Shown here piece by piece: positions 16,975-25,940 of a stretch of DNA of 64,000 bases; the stretch's first letter is position 1, and the number at the start of each line of letters is the position of its first letter. The position numbers and the translations under genes were made by a program. Below the pieces are notes generated by a model, which had not been told where the DNA came from, ran no database searches, and saw nothing but the letters and a program-made list of their open reading frames with translations. Source of the DNA: Bradyrhizobium sp. MOS002 (GTDB lineage Bacteria; Pseudomonadota; Alphaproteobacteria; Rhizobiales; Xanthobacteraceae); contig NZ_PYFX01000003.1 of NCBI RefSeq assembly GCF_003020115.1, positions 62,001-126,000 of the forward strand, given 5' to 3'.

Positions 16975-19068
16975 TCAACCAGCCAATCCCAGCACTTCGC
17001 CGCGACGCGATGCCGAAGGGCCGGCCGGCACACGATTGACGACGATGCCCGTCGGCACTTGGGGAAACCGGGAGAGCGCAGCGATTGCCCTGCGCATTGC
17101 GGCCGAGTCGACAGCGTCTTCGCGCGCGACCAGCATGACAAGATCGGCGTGAGCAGCCAGCGCCGCCGCCTCCGGCTGCAACGCCAGGGAGGTGGCGTGG
17201 ACGACGATCAGATCGAACTCCGAACGAATATCGTCCGCAGGCAACGGCTCGGGCCTCTTGCTGGCGCTCAGGAGCTCGTCGACGCTGCGAAAGTCCGCGG
17301 TTGTCATGCCGTCGGCCTGGCCCTTGGCGAGGCCAGCCCCGGCACCGCCGAGGTCCGGCTCGACCCGGATCAGGACGCTCAGCTTCCCGGTGTTCACCGC
17401 CCATCGATTCAGCGACCGCGCGACGGTGTTGCCGCCGGCGCGCTTCCCGACCGACATCACGAGAACGACCTTGCCACGAGGTCCCGGCACCTTCTCCAAC
17501 CGCTCCAGCAGCGGACGCAGATGGGGACCGAGATCGAGCTCGGTCGTCGCGGACACCGGACCTTGCCAGATGTTTCTGGGGACTTCGCCGGGCGTCAAGT
17601 CGGGAATGCGGGCCCATACGGGCGGACGTGACCACGTCGCAGGCTGGCGCGGAGCCGGCTCGGGGTCGCGGATATCAGGAGCAGATTTGTCCGATCCGCG
17701 TCCCGTGGCGGCAACGACCGCCGTCGATGTCAGCAGCGAACCGATCGCGAGAGCGGCGAGCAGCAAAGACAGCGGTGGAAGGGTCGAGCGCAGCGGCGGA
17801 ATGGCGGACGACGCAATCTTGGTCTGAGAGCTCTGCAACAGGCGTTGCTCGTTCGTCGTCTTGGAGCGCGAGAGGAACTGCTCGTAGATGTTTCTGTTGG
17901 CCTCGGCGTCGCGCTGCAGCTCCTGGAGCCGGACCAGTGCCTGACCATCGACCAGAAGCTGCGATTCCGCCGCCTTCATCTGGCCTTCCAGCGCCTTCTG
18001 CTGTTCGCGTTGGGCCTCGTATTCCGATTTTGCGGTATCGATGCCCTTCGTCCGCTCGACCTCGATCTGCCTGTTGAGATCGGTCAACTGACTGTACGAC
18101 ATGACGAGGTCGGGATGGCGATCGCCGAACACCGCCCGCTTCTGCGCAATCTGGTCATTGAGCGCCGACCGCTGTGCGCGTAGGGCGCTCAGCAGATCCT
18201 GCTTGATGGGGCCCTCGACATTCGCCTTCACGTCGCGCTGTGCCTGCTCGTAGCGGGCCTTCGCCTCTTCGGTCCGGGCGCGCGCGGCGGCAACCTGCTG
18301 CGACAGTTCGGTGACCCGCAATTGCTGGGTGGTGGAATCCTTGCCCGCGTTGACGATCCTGTGCTCGAGCTTGAACGTGGCGACGGCGTCCTCCGACGTC
18401 TTCAACCGTTCGTTCAATGATTTGAGCCGGCCGCTGAGCCAGTCGGCGGCCTCGTCGGTCGCATCGGTGCGGCTGCGGCCCTGGCTGGCGACGAACGCCT
18501 CCGCAATGGCATTGGCATAGTAAGCCGCCCGCTCCGGCCGGTTCGACGTGAAGCGGATGGCGATGACATAGGTCAGCCCGCGCCGGGAAATGTCGAGGCG
18601 GTTGCGGAATCTCTCGAGCAGGCGCGCAGGGTCGGTATGTCCCCCGGAAATGTCTTGGTCGTCCCGAATCTTGAGCTGCTCGATCAGCGGCTCGAGAAAG
18701 CCGTCGGACTTCGCCACTTCGACGAGGCTTTGCAGCGCGGCGCTATCCTGCCCGATGCCCGGCAGAACGTCCTGCTCCGAGGTCACGCGTTGCTCACGGG
18801 GATCCACCACGACCAGCGCGGTCGCCGCAAACCGAACCGGGATCACCAAGAGAACGACGACGCCAAGGACAAAAATAGCGAGAGCGAGCGTCAGGATGCG
18901 GCGAGCATTGTCCCGGATGAAGGAGAGCGCACCCGCGGCCGTGAGCGCACCGCCCAAGCGCGGGACGGATTCGCGCGACTCGCCGTTCGACGCATTTCGC
19001 GTTTGCCACGACGCGGCGGCACCGGTCGATCCGGAACTTGTCGGGTCTGCACGGCGACCGAACGGCAT
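16975..19068 (-). CDS. Wzc/GumC-like chain-length determinant with degenerate kinase domain
   Basis: A 697-residue polysaccharide co-polymerase. Domains: cytoplasmic tail, TM1 (about 57-78), a periplasmic Wzz domain with long coiled coil (about 205-400) and the GumC-type FGDRHPDLV segment, TM2 (about 431-454), then a cytoplasmic BY-kinase-like domain (about 520-690). In that domain the nucleotide motifs are eroded: GKRAGGNT in place of a GxxxxGK(S/T) loop, LIRVEPDL instead of the usual acidic Walker A' LIDADLR, and FDLIVVHATS instead of DxxIIDTPP. There is also no C-terminal tyrosine cluster. It probably controls chain length without autophosphorylation. It is divergent from the GT4 gene. Confidence 0.8.
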   Translation of the reverse strand: MPFGRRADPTSSGSTGAAASWQTRNASNGESRESVPRLGGALTAAGALSFIRDNARRILTLALAIFVLGVVVLLVIPVRFAATALVVVDPREQRVTSEQDVLPGIGQDSAALQSLVEVAKSDGFLEPLIEQLKIRDDQDISGGHTDPARLLERFRNRLDISRRGLTYVIAIRFTSNRPERAAYYANAIAEAFVASQGRSRTDATDEAADWLSGRLKSLNERLKTSEDAVATFKLEHRIVNAGKDSTTQQLRVTELSQQVAAARARTEEAKARYEQAQRDVKANVEGPIKQDLLSALRAQRSALNDQIAQKRAVFGDRHPDLVMSYSQLTDLNRQIEVERTKGIDTAKSEYEAQREQQKALEGQMKAAESQLLVDGQALVRLQELQRDAEANRNIYEQFLSRSKTTNEQRLLQSSQTKIASSAIPPLRSTLPPLSLLLAALAIGSLLTSTAVVAATGRGSDKSAPDIRDPEPAPRQPATWSRPPVWARIPDLTPGEVPRNIWQGPVSATTELDLGPHLRPLLERLEKVPGPRGKVVLVMSVGKRAGGNTVARSLNRWAVNTGKLSVLIRVEPDLGGAGAGLAKGQADGMTTADFRSVDELLSASKRPEPLPADDIRSEFDLIVVHATSLALQPEAAALAAHADLVMLVAREDAVDSAAMRRAIAALSRFPQVPTGIVVNRVPAGPSASRRGEVLGLAG

Positions 19069-19349
19069 GGATTTTACTCGGATTCAACTGCGAACACTGT
19101 TCAGTGCCTGCTCCAACGTAAATATCTATGGTTAATCCGCGGTTACCCGTGCCTGGCGCGGCCATGACCAATTGGTTAACGCGCTCGCTTCACTTCGTCG
19201 GGAACCAGCGGAATTCCCGCGCGAACGACGCCGTTGCGGCAGGCCGCGCATTAACTCCGTTTGTTGCTAGTCGGTGTCCGGACGATACCCGCATGGTAGA
19301 TACGGGGTTAAGAAGTTGAAAAATTCGTTTCTTCAGTGGGTCGGGATCC

Positions 19350-20525
19350 GTGCTCCATTACCAGCCAAACAAGGCGTTGGGCGAGACGACTGCGACAGCA
19401 CTCCCGCCGCCCAACGGTGGCGGGCGAAAGCTGCACGTGCTTCTCGTACAGACCCAGGCGGAGAACGCGGGTGCGCAGGAGATCTCGCGCCTGCTTGGCG
19501 CCGGGCTGACCGCCCGCGGCTATCGGGTCACCAATCTGTTCTTCTTCCGCAAGTCGGATTCGTTCGATGAGCCACCCGACACGCTCTATTGCGCGTCGAG
19601 CCGGCCGGGTAATCCGCTGGCGCTGCTGCAAATGCTGTGGACGCTCGGCGGCCATATCAGGGCCACAAGGCCCGACGCCGTTCTGACCTTTCAGCACTTC
19701 GGCAATGTCATCGGCGCCGGTGTGGCGCGCCTCGTCTGCCGCGCGCCTGTCATCGCCAATCAGGTTTCATCCGCGCTGTCGATGAGCTGGCCGGTCCGCA
19801 CCGCCGACATCGTCATGGGCAGCCTCGGCTTCTTCGACCGCATCACGCTCAACTCGCTGGACATGCAGCGCGAGTATTCGCGCTACCCCAGGGCTTATCG
19901 TTCGCGCATGGTCCATGTCCCGCACGGCTTCGACGACAAGGCGCTCACCCTGACCAAGCCAGCCGCGCGACAGAAATTCAATTTGCCGCCGGATCGCACC
20001 CTGCTCGGCTGCGCAGCAAGACTACACCCGCACAAGCGCCTCGACGCGGCGATACGTCTGTTGCCGGATCAACCCTCCTGGCATCTCGCGCTCGCCGGCC
20101 AGGGAGCCGACGAGGCCCGGCTGCGGCAGTTGGCGGATGAGTTGAGAGTATCGGACAGGCTGCATCTGGTCGGTGAAATCACCCCGCGCCAGATGGCGGA
20201 ATTTCTCGCCGCTCTCGACGTGTTCGTATTTCCGACACAAGCGGAGACCTTCGGCCTCGCCGCTGTGGAGGCCGCGAACGCCGGAGTTCCCTCCGTCGTC
20301 ACCGATCTCCCGGTCTTGCGCGAGGTGTTGTCCGTCGAAGGAAAACCGACAGCGCTGTTCGTCGATGCCTCCGATCATACCAAGCTGTCGGCCGCCGTCT
20401 CCAAGCTTCTGACGGACCAACGACTGAGCGACGAACTGCGACAAAACGCCAAAGGCCTGAAGCTGCGCTATTCAGTGGATGCCATGGTGGAGGAATACGT
20501 TCGAATTCTCGGCCAGGTCATTTGA
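19350..20525 (+). CDS. GT4-type glycosyltransferase
   Basis: A 391-residue retaining glycosyltransferase with the GT-B fold. The N-terminal Rossmann domain begins HVLLVQTQAENAGAQEISRLL. The C-terminal domain has the family pattern GCAARLHPHKRLDAAI and the donor-binding motif in which Glu residues flank an FGLA segment (FPTQAETFGLAAVEA). It transfers a sugar from a nucleotide donor to a lipid-linked acceptor at the cytoplasmic side. The start is a GTG with weak ribosome binding; a few codons of uncertainty remain. It is followed 30 bp later by the GINT1-like gene on the same strand. Confidence 0.8.
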   Translation: MLHYQPNKALGETTATALPPPNGGGRKLHVLLVQTQAENAGAQEISRLLGAGLTARGYRVTNLFFFRKSDSFDEPPDTLYCASSRPGNPLALLQMLWTLGGHIRATRPDAVLTFQHFGNVIGAGVARLVCRAPVIANQVSSALSMSWPVRTADIVMGSLGFFDRITLNSLDMQREYSRYPRAYRSRMVHVPHGFDDKALTLTKPAARQKFNLPPDRTLLGCAARLHPHKRLDAAIRLLPDQPSWHLALAGQGADEARLRQLADELRVSDRLHLVGEITPRQMAEFLAALDVFVFPTQAETFGLAAVEAANAGVPSVVTDLPVLREVLSVEGKPTALFVDASDHTKLSAAVSKLLTDQRLSDELRQNAKGLKLRYSVDAMVEEYVRILGQVI

Positions 20526-20555
20526 TCGGGACGCATTGAAACGGATCGGCTCGAC

Positions 20556-22091
20556 ATGACCATCGGGTTTCGCTGTGAGATTGAGCATGCGCGGCGGTGG
20601 ATGGTCCGCGAGACGCTGTCGATCGACGGCCGGGATGTACCGGTTCGGATCGCATGGTCGGCCACGGCGGAGCCGCGGCCGACGGGTCTCGACATGCTGT
20701 TTGAGCTCGAACGTTTGGTGTTGCACAAAGGCAAGCACAGCGGCACCGACAGGCTGAAGATCGATCCGGACCGGATGCAGGCTCGCGCCGGCACGACTGA
20801 GGTGATCGTCGATTTCACCGGTGCCGCGCGGGATCCGAACTGCTCCGCCCGGCAGTATCTCCGTCCGCTGTTCAATGGAGCCGCAGGCGAAAACGCAGCC
20901 CTTGCCGCCATACTCGCCGGCGATCTGCCGGTGATCGAAATCATCGACGAGGTCGACGGTGCAGTCCTCGATCGTGGCCACCCCTCCGGAGAAATCGCAG
21001 CCGGCTTGAGCGGCGCGCTCGAGACGGTCATGGCACGAACCCTGACCATGTTGGCAGCGATCCTGTCGGGACGACCGCGCATCGTGCCGCAGCTGGCACG
21101 CCCCGCCCTAATTGGTAACGGCCGCCCGCCGGCGGCGTACGTCGCGCGCGGCCTCGCGATATCGATCGCCAAGGAGATCTATCGCCTCTGCTGCTATGCC
21201 CCGCACTGGCATGTCGGATGGCGCATCAACAGAGGTGCAGGCGTCTGGCAGACCGGAGATCTGTCTGGGCCTCGCTGGAACGTCCTTTCCGATCCCGGAA
21301 ACCACTTCTACGCCGATCCCTTCCCCATCACGTGGCAGGGAAGAACATTTGTCTTCTTTGAGGATCTCGATCACCGGATTGGGAAAGGAATCATTTCCGC
21401 GATCGAGTTCAACGACGCAGGCCCGGTCGGAGAAGTTGTGCCCGTGCTGAACGAGCCCTGGCACCTCTCCTATCCTTTCCTGATCGAAGACGATGGTGCG
21501 TTGTGGATGATCCCGGAGAGCTCGATCAATGGGGACGTCGCCATCTATAAATGCGTTCGGTTTCCAGACAAATGGGAGCGGCACGCGACGCTGCTTTCGG
21601 GCGTCGAGCTGGCCGATGCCACGATCACGCGGCACAACGGCCTGAATTATCTGTTCGGAGCCTGGCGCGACGGCACCGGCGGCTATTCGGATTCGCTCGC
21701 GATCTATTACGCCGAGCATCTCATGGGCCCTTGGTTGCCGCATGCCAGCAACCCGGTCCTGATCGATCGCGCGAGCGCGCGGCCGGCGGGGAATTTCGTC
21801 ACCATCAATGAGCGATTGTGGCGACCGGTCCAGGATTGTGCCGACGGATACGGCGCAGCGCTCGCCCTGGCGGAAATCGTCGAACTGTCGCCGACGACGT
21901 TCAAGCAGATTGTCCGCCACTCTCTGCGGCCCGGACCGGCATGGCCCGGTAGGAAGTTGCACACCTTGAACCGCTGCGGACAGCTCGAGGTGATCGACGG
22001 ATCGCGTGTCCAACCCAAGGCCCGCGCCTTCGGGGGCAAATTTCCATTGACTGTTTTGTCGCCGCGAACCAGTCCCTCTACCGCCAGCTAG
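20556..22091 (+). CDS. GINT1-like protein with formyltransferase-like N-terminus
   Basis: A 511-residue protein. The first 180 or so residues resemble the formyltransferase-like domain found in some EPS-locus proteins. The second half carries the repeated propeller-like pattern of the glucosamine inositolphosphorylceramide transferase (GINT1) N-domain family: HFYADPFPITWQGRTFVFFEDL, HLSYPFLIEDDGALWMIPES and NYLFGAWRDG. In plants GINT1 adds glucosamine to sphingolipids; bacterial members occur in surface-polysaccharide loci and are uncharacterised. Its position after the GT4 gene suggests a role in modifying the same polymer. Moderate confidence in family, low in reaction. Confidence 0.6.
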   Translation: MTIGFRCEIEHARRWMVRETLSIDGRDVPVRIAWSATAEPRPTGLDMLFELERLVLHKGKHSGTDRLKIDPDRMQARAGTTEVIVDFTGAARDPNCSARQYLRPLFNGAAGENAALAAILAGDLPVIEIIDEVDGAVLDRGHPSGEIAAGLSGALETVMARTLTMLAAILSGRPRIVPQLARPALIGNGRPPAAYVARGLAISIAKEIYRLCCYAPHWHVGWRINRGAGVWQTGDLSGPRWNVLSDPGNHFYADPFPITWQGRTFVFFEDLDHRIGKGIISAIEFNDAGPVGEVVPVLNEPWHLSYPFLIEDDGALWMIPESSINGDVAIYKCVRFPDKWERHATLLSGVELADATITRHNGLNYLFGAWRDGTGGYSDSLAIYYAEHLMGPWLPHASNPVLIDRASARPAGNFVTINERLWRPVQDCADGYGAALALAEIVELSPTTFKQIVRHSLRPGPAWPGRKLHTLNRCGQLEVIDGSRVQPKARAFGGKFPLTVLSPRTSPSTAS

Positions 22092-22119
22092 CGCGGATGG
22101 CTGAATTCGAGAATGTCGC

Positions 22120-23043
22120 TCACTTCGCCGCGTCGATCCATATCCCCGGCTGCGAATGCTCGCGGATGTGGCCGACCAGGAAGTCGGAAAAGACCCTGAT
22201 CTTGGCGGGCAGTCCGGCACGGTTCTGGTAGGCGATGTTCATCGTGAGCAGCGGCAGCTCCCAGTCCATCAGAACCGGGACGAGACGGCCCGCCGCGATA
22301 TCGCTTTGCACGATGTAGAGCGGCTGGATGAGGATGCCGAGCCCCGCCAGTGCGGCGCCGCGGATGACCTGGCCGTCATTGCTGTCGAGCGTCGGCGTGA
22401 CGCGGACAGTCTGCGCGCCGTTGCCTTTGCGCAGGCGCAGCGAATAGGGATCGTTGGCGAGATTGTAGACCAGCATGTTATGGCGCGCGAGATCGACGGG
22501 CTGCTCCGGCTCGCCGCAGCTGGCCAGATATGAAGGCGCAGCAGCAAGCACACGCCGCATCTGGCCGATGCGGCGGACGATGATGTTCGAATCCGGCTCC
22601 TGCTCGCGCGTCCTGATCGCCACGTCGATGCCGGCCTCGATGAAATCGGAGTAGCGGTTGGCGGTGGTGATCTGCATGTTGAGCTTCGGATAGCGCGCGC
22701 GGAAGGCCGGCAGCATCGGCGCCAGATAGATCACCGCAAAGGACAGCGAGCTCGTGACCCGCAGCGTGCCCTGCGGCGACAGCGCGCGATCACTGGCGAT
22801 GTCCTCGGCTTCCGCCAGTTCGCTCAAAACCCGGCTCGAGCGCTCCAGCAGCTCCTGCCCCGCCTCCGTCAACCACAGCCGACGGGTGTTGCGCTCGATC
22901 AGCCGGACCGCAAGGCGCTCCTCGAGCGCGCTGAGATGGCGGCTCGCGGCCGCATTCGACATGCGCAGGGCTTCGGCAGCTTTGGACAGGCTGCCGAGCT
23001 CGGCCGTCTTGGAGAACACTTCCAACTGGAGCAGGCGGTCCAT
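22120..23043 (-). CDS. LysR-family transcriptional regulator
   Basis: A 307-residue LTTR: N-terminal winged helix (LLQLEVFSKTAELGSLSKAAEALRMS, then AASRHLSALEERL) and C-terminal effector-binding domain of two lobes. It is transcribed divergently from the catabolic operon starting at 23152, the classical arrangement for an LTTR that activates a neighbouring pathway when an inducer or intermediate binds. The 108-bp divergent region contains an 8-bp perfect inverted repeat, a candidate binding site. In other hydroxyquinol/maleylacetate clusters a regulator of this type is common. The inducer is unknown. Confidence 0.85.
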   Translation of the reverse strand: MDRLLQLEVFSKTAELGSLSKAAEALRMSNAAASRHLSALEERLAVRLIERNTRRLWLTEAGQELLERSSRVLSELAEAEDIASDRALSPQGTLRVTSSLSFAVIYLAPMLPAFRARYPKLNMQITTANRYSDFIEAGIDVAIRTREQEPDSNIIVRRIGQMRRVLAAAPSYLASCGEPEQPVDLARHNMLVYNLANDPYSLRLRKGNGAQTVRVTPTLDSNDGQVIRGAALAGLGILIQPLYIVQSDIAAGRLVPVLMDWELPLLTMNIAYQNRAGLPAKIRVFSDFLVGHIREHSQPGIWIDAAK

Positions 23044-23064
23044 TTTTTCGCGAACAGGAAAAGA

Positions 23065-23105
23065 GACTTGCGATTATTGACCTTTATTTCCTTATCCCGC
23101 AAGTC
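23065..23105. promoter_or_regulatory. Inverted repeat GACTTGCG/CGCAAGTC, candidate LysR operator
   Basis: Perfect 8-bp arms at 23065-23072 and 23098-23105, separated by 25 bp of AT-rich DNA, lie between the LysR gene and the divergent catabolic operon. LTTR sites are usually interrupted palindromes in such divergent spaces, so this is the natural candidate for autoregulation and operon activation. Confidence 0.5.
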
Positions 23106-23151
23106 AAGATAGCCCAAACACAAGCAAGATAGCAGGCGAGGAAACAGGGAA

Positions 23152-23475
23152 ATGTCGGGCCCGATCAGGCACATCGTGATGTGGCGGCTGCGCGGGGAGA
23201 CGCCCGCGGAGCGTTCCGCCGCCCGGGTCAAGGTCAAGACCCTGTTCGAGGGGCTGCGCGGCCGGATCGACGGCCTCACCCATATCGAAGTCGGTCTCGA
23301 TGTCAGCGATGTCGACTACGCCTGCGACGTCGTTCTGTTCTCCGAATTCACCGACCACGCTTCGCTCCAGGCCTACGCCACCCACCCGGAACATCTGCGC
23401 GTGCGCGAGGCGCTGGGCGACTTGCGGATCGGGCGCTTCCAGGTCGATTATCCCATCAAAGAGACCGGCGCATGA
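23152..23475 (+). CDS. Dabb (stress-responsive alpha/beta barrel) domain protein
   Basis: A 107-residue protein with the Dabb ferredoxin-like fold: IRHIVMWRLRG at the start, LTHIEVGLDVS in the middle, the diagnostic DVVLFSEFTDHASLQAYATHPEH and a C-terminal FQVDYP. Dabb proteins are small dimeric barrels; some are cyclases, decarboxylases or isomerases acting on aromatic or polyketide compounds. It is the first gene of the operon and its TGA overlaps the next ATG (ATGA). A role in handling the ring substrate is inference. Confidence 0.8.
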   Translation: MSGPIRHIVMWRLRGETPAERSAARVKVKTLFEGLRGRIDGLTHIEVGLDVSDVDYACDVVLFSEFTDHASLQAYATHPEHLRVREALGDLRIGRFQVDYPIKETGA

Positions 23476-24542
23476 TCGGTACGTTCACCTTTGAAAACCT
23501 GCCCTGCCGCGTCGTGTTCGGCAGCGGAACTTTGGCTAGCGCCAAGGCCGAGGTCGAGCGGCTCGGTGGCAAGCGCGCGCTGGTGCTGACGACGCCGCAG
23601 CAGGAGGCGCAAGGCAAAAGCTTGGGCGCGGCGCTCGGTGCGCTCTACGCCGGCATCTTTCCAGGCGCGACCATGCACACGCCGGTCGAGGTTACGGAGC
23701 GTGCGCTTGCGGCGATGAAGGCGTGCGAGGCCGACTGCGTCGTTTCCCTCGGTGGCGGATCCACGACCGGCCTCGGCAAGGCGCTGGCCTTGCGCACCGG
23801 AATCAACCAGCTCTGCATCCCCACCACCTATGCCGGCTCGGAGATGACGCCGATCGTCGGCCAGACTGAGAACGGCCTGAAGACCACGGTGCGCGACGCC
23901 GCCATCCTGCCCGAGACCGTGATCTACGATGTCGACCTCACCTTGACGCTGCCGGCGAGCCTGGCCGCGACATCAGGCATCAACGCGATCGCGCATGCGG
24001 TCGAAGCGCTCTACGCGCGCGATGCCAATCCCGTCACGTCGCTGATGGCGGAAGAAGGCATTCGCGCGTTGGCACGTGCCCTGCCCGCCATCGCCGCCAA
24101 GGGCGACGATCGCGAGGCTCGCACCGAAGCGCTCTATGGCGCCTGGCTGTGCGGCGTCTGCCTCGGCACCGTCGGCATGGCACTGCATCACAAGCTCTGC
24201 CACACGCTCGGCGGAACCTTCGACCTGCCGCATGCCGAGACCCACACCATCGTGCTGCCGCATGCGTTGGCCTACAACGCGCCGGCCGCGCCCGATGCGA
24301 TGGCGCGCATCTCACGCGCAATCGGCGTCCCGGATGCATCGCAAGGACTTTTCGAGCTCGCGAAGCGACTGGGTGCGAAGCTCGCATTGCGCGACATCGG
24401 CATGCCCGAAGGCGGCATCGACAAAGCTGCCGACCTCGCGGTCACCAACGCCTACTGGAACCCGCGCCCGCTCGACCGCAACGCCATCCGCGACCTGATC
24501 GCGCGCGCCTGGGCCGGCGAGCGGCCCAAAGCGATGGCTTGA
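23472..24542 (+). CDS. Maleylacetate reductase
   Basis: A 356-residue iron-type alcohol dehydrogenase superfamily member. It begins FTFENLPCRVVFGSG, has the NAD-binding GGGSTTGLGKALAL, the signature IPTTYAGSEMTPI characteristic of maleylacetate reductases, and metal-site histidines in NAIAHAVEAL and HHKLCHTLGG. It reduces maleylacetate to 3-oxoadipate with NAD(P)H, the step after hydroxyquinol ring cleavage, which is carried out by the dioxygenase three genes downstream. The ATG overlaps the previous stop. Specific assignment is strong because the pair occurs together. Confidence 0.85.
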   Translation: MIGTFTFENLPCRVVFGSGTLASAKAEVERLGGKRALVLTTPQQEAQGKSLGAALGALYAGIFPGATMHTPVEVTERALAAMKACEADCVVSLGGGSTTGLGKALALRTGINQLCIPTTYAGSEMTPIVGQTENGLKTTVRDAAILPETVIYDVDLTLTLPASLAATSGINAIAHAVEALYARDANPVTSLMAEEGIRALARALPAIAAKGDDREARTEALYGAWLCGVCLGTVGMALHHKLCHTLGGTFDLPHAETHTIVLPHALAYNAPAAPDAMARISRAIGVPDASQGLFELAKRLGAKLALRDIGMPEGGIDKAADLAVTNAYWNPRPLDRNAIRDLIARAWAGERPKAMA

Positions 24543-24546
24543 TTCG

Positions 24547-25920
24547 ATGCAGCGCACGCTCATCAAATCCGCTGTCATCATCAGCATGGATGACACGATC
24601 GGCGATTTACCCAGCGGCGACGTGCTGATCGAGGGCAGCCGCATTGTTGATTTGCGTCCGTCGATCGACCTCGGCGGCAGCGCGGCCGAGACCGAGATCG
24701 TGGACGGCACCGGCCACATCGTCATCCCTGGCCTGATCAACGCGCATATGCACACCTGGCAGACGGGCCTGCGCGGCTATGCCGCCAACTGGACGCTGCT
24801 GGAATATTTCCGCCGCATGCATGCCGGGCTCGCAACGGTCTTCCGGCCCGAGGATATCTATATCGCGACCTTGGCGGGCGCGCTGAACCAGATCAACCAA
24901 GGCACCACCACGCTGGTCGACTGGTGCCACAACAATCCGACACCCGATCATACCGACGCCGCCGTGCGCGGCCTGATCGAGAGCGGTATCCGCGCGGCCT
25001 TCTTCCACGGCTCGCCCAAGCCCGAGCCGAAACCGGGCGAGCCGCATTTCTCGGAGATCCCGCATCCACGCCATGAGGTCGAGCGACTGCTGGCGGGGCC
25101 CCTCGCCGACCGCGACGGCCTCGTCACGCTTGGGCTCGCGATCCTCGGCCCGCACTATTCGACGCTCGACGTCGCCCTGCACGATTTCCGCATGGCGCGC
25201 GAGCTCAAGCTGATCGCATCGATGCATCAGGGCGGTGGTCCCGCGAAGACGCCCGGGGGTTGGGAGAAGCTGATCGAGGCGGGTCTCGTCGGCGCGAGCA
25301 CCAATATCGTCCATGGCAACGACCTGCCTGACGCGCTGCTGGACCGGATGGTCGATCTCGGCGTCTCCTTCTCGGTGACGCCGGAGAACGAGATGATCCA
25401 GGGCCACGGCTTTCCGATCACCGGACGGCTGCTCGAGCGCGGCGTGCGGCCGACTATCGGCATCGATCTGGAATCCGTGCTGGCCGGCGACCTCCTCTCC
25501 GCCGCGCGGGTTGCGCTCTCGATGCAGCGGGCAATGGATAACGCCGAATCGCGCAAGGCCGGCGGCACCATTCCGGCGACGACCACGATCCCGGTCCGCG
25601 AGGCGCTGCGCTGGATCACGACGGAAGGCGCGCGCATGCTCGGCCGCGAGGACCAGATCGGCTCGCTGACGCCGGGCAAGCTCGCCGACCTCGTCATCAT
25701 CGATTGCTCCAATCTCAACCTCGTCCCGGTGCACGATCCCGTTTCCACCGTGGTGATGCAGACGAGCCTTGCCAATATCGAGGCCGTGATGATCGGCGGC
25801 GTGTGGAAGAAGCGGAATGGGCGGCTGCTGGCCGACGGTCTGGAGTCGAAAAAGCAACTGCTCGTGCAATCCGGCCGACGGCTGGTGCAGGACATCGAAC
25901 GACAGGGACACGCCGCCTGA
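24547..25920 (+). CDS. Amidohydrolase-superfamily protein (SsnA/triazine-hydrolase-like)
   Basis: A 457-residue TIM-barrel metal hydrolase of the ATZ/TRZ/8-oxoguanine-deaminase group: N-terminal beta sandwich, AHMHTWQTG with metal ligands H67 and H69, a later IASMHQGGG, HGNDLP and GIDLESV, and the closing strand GKLADLVIIDC. In typical deaminases of this group the middle motif is HxxE; here the Glu is replaced (MHQGG), so the chemistry may differ. It may deaminate or dechlorinate/hydrolyse an N-substituted ring or its cleavage product before dioxygenation. It starts four bases after the reductase stop. Confidence 0.7.
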   Translation: MQRTLIKSAVIISMDDTIGDLPSGDVLIEGSRIVDLRPSIDLGGSAAETEIVDGTGHIVIPGLINAHMHTWQTGLRGYAANWTLLEYFRRMHAGLATVFRPEDIYIATLAGALNQINQGTTTLVDWCHNNPTPDHTDAAVRGLIESGIRAAFFHGSPKPEPKPGEPHFSEIPHPRHEVERLLAGPLADRDGLVTLGLAILGPHYSTLDVALHDFRMARELKLIASMHQGGGPAKTPGGWEKLIEAGLVGASTNIVHGNDLPDALLDRMVDLGVSFSVTPENEMIQGHGFPITGRLLERGVRPTIGIDLESVLAGDLLSAARVALSMQRAMDNAESRKAGGTIPATTTIPVREALRWITTEGARMLGREDQIGSLTPGKLADLVIIDCSNLNLVPVHDPVSTVVMQTSLANIEAVMIGGVWKKRNGRLLADGLESKKQLLVQSGRRLVQDIERQGHAA

Positions 25921-25940
25921 GGGCGTCAAGGACAACAACA

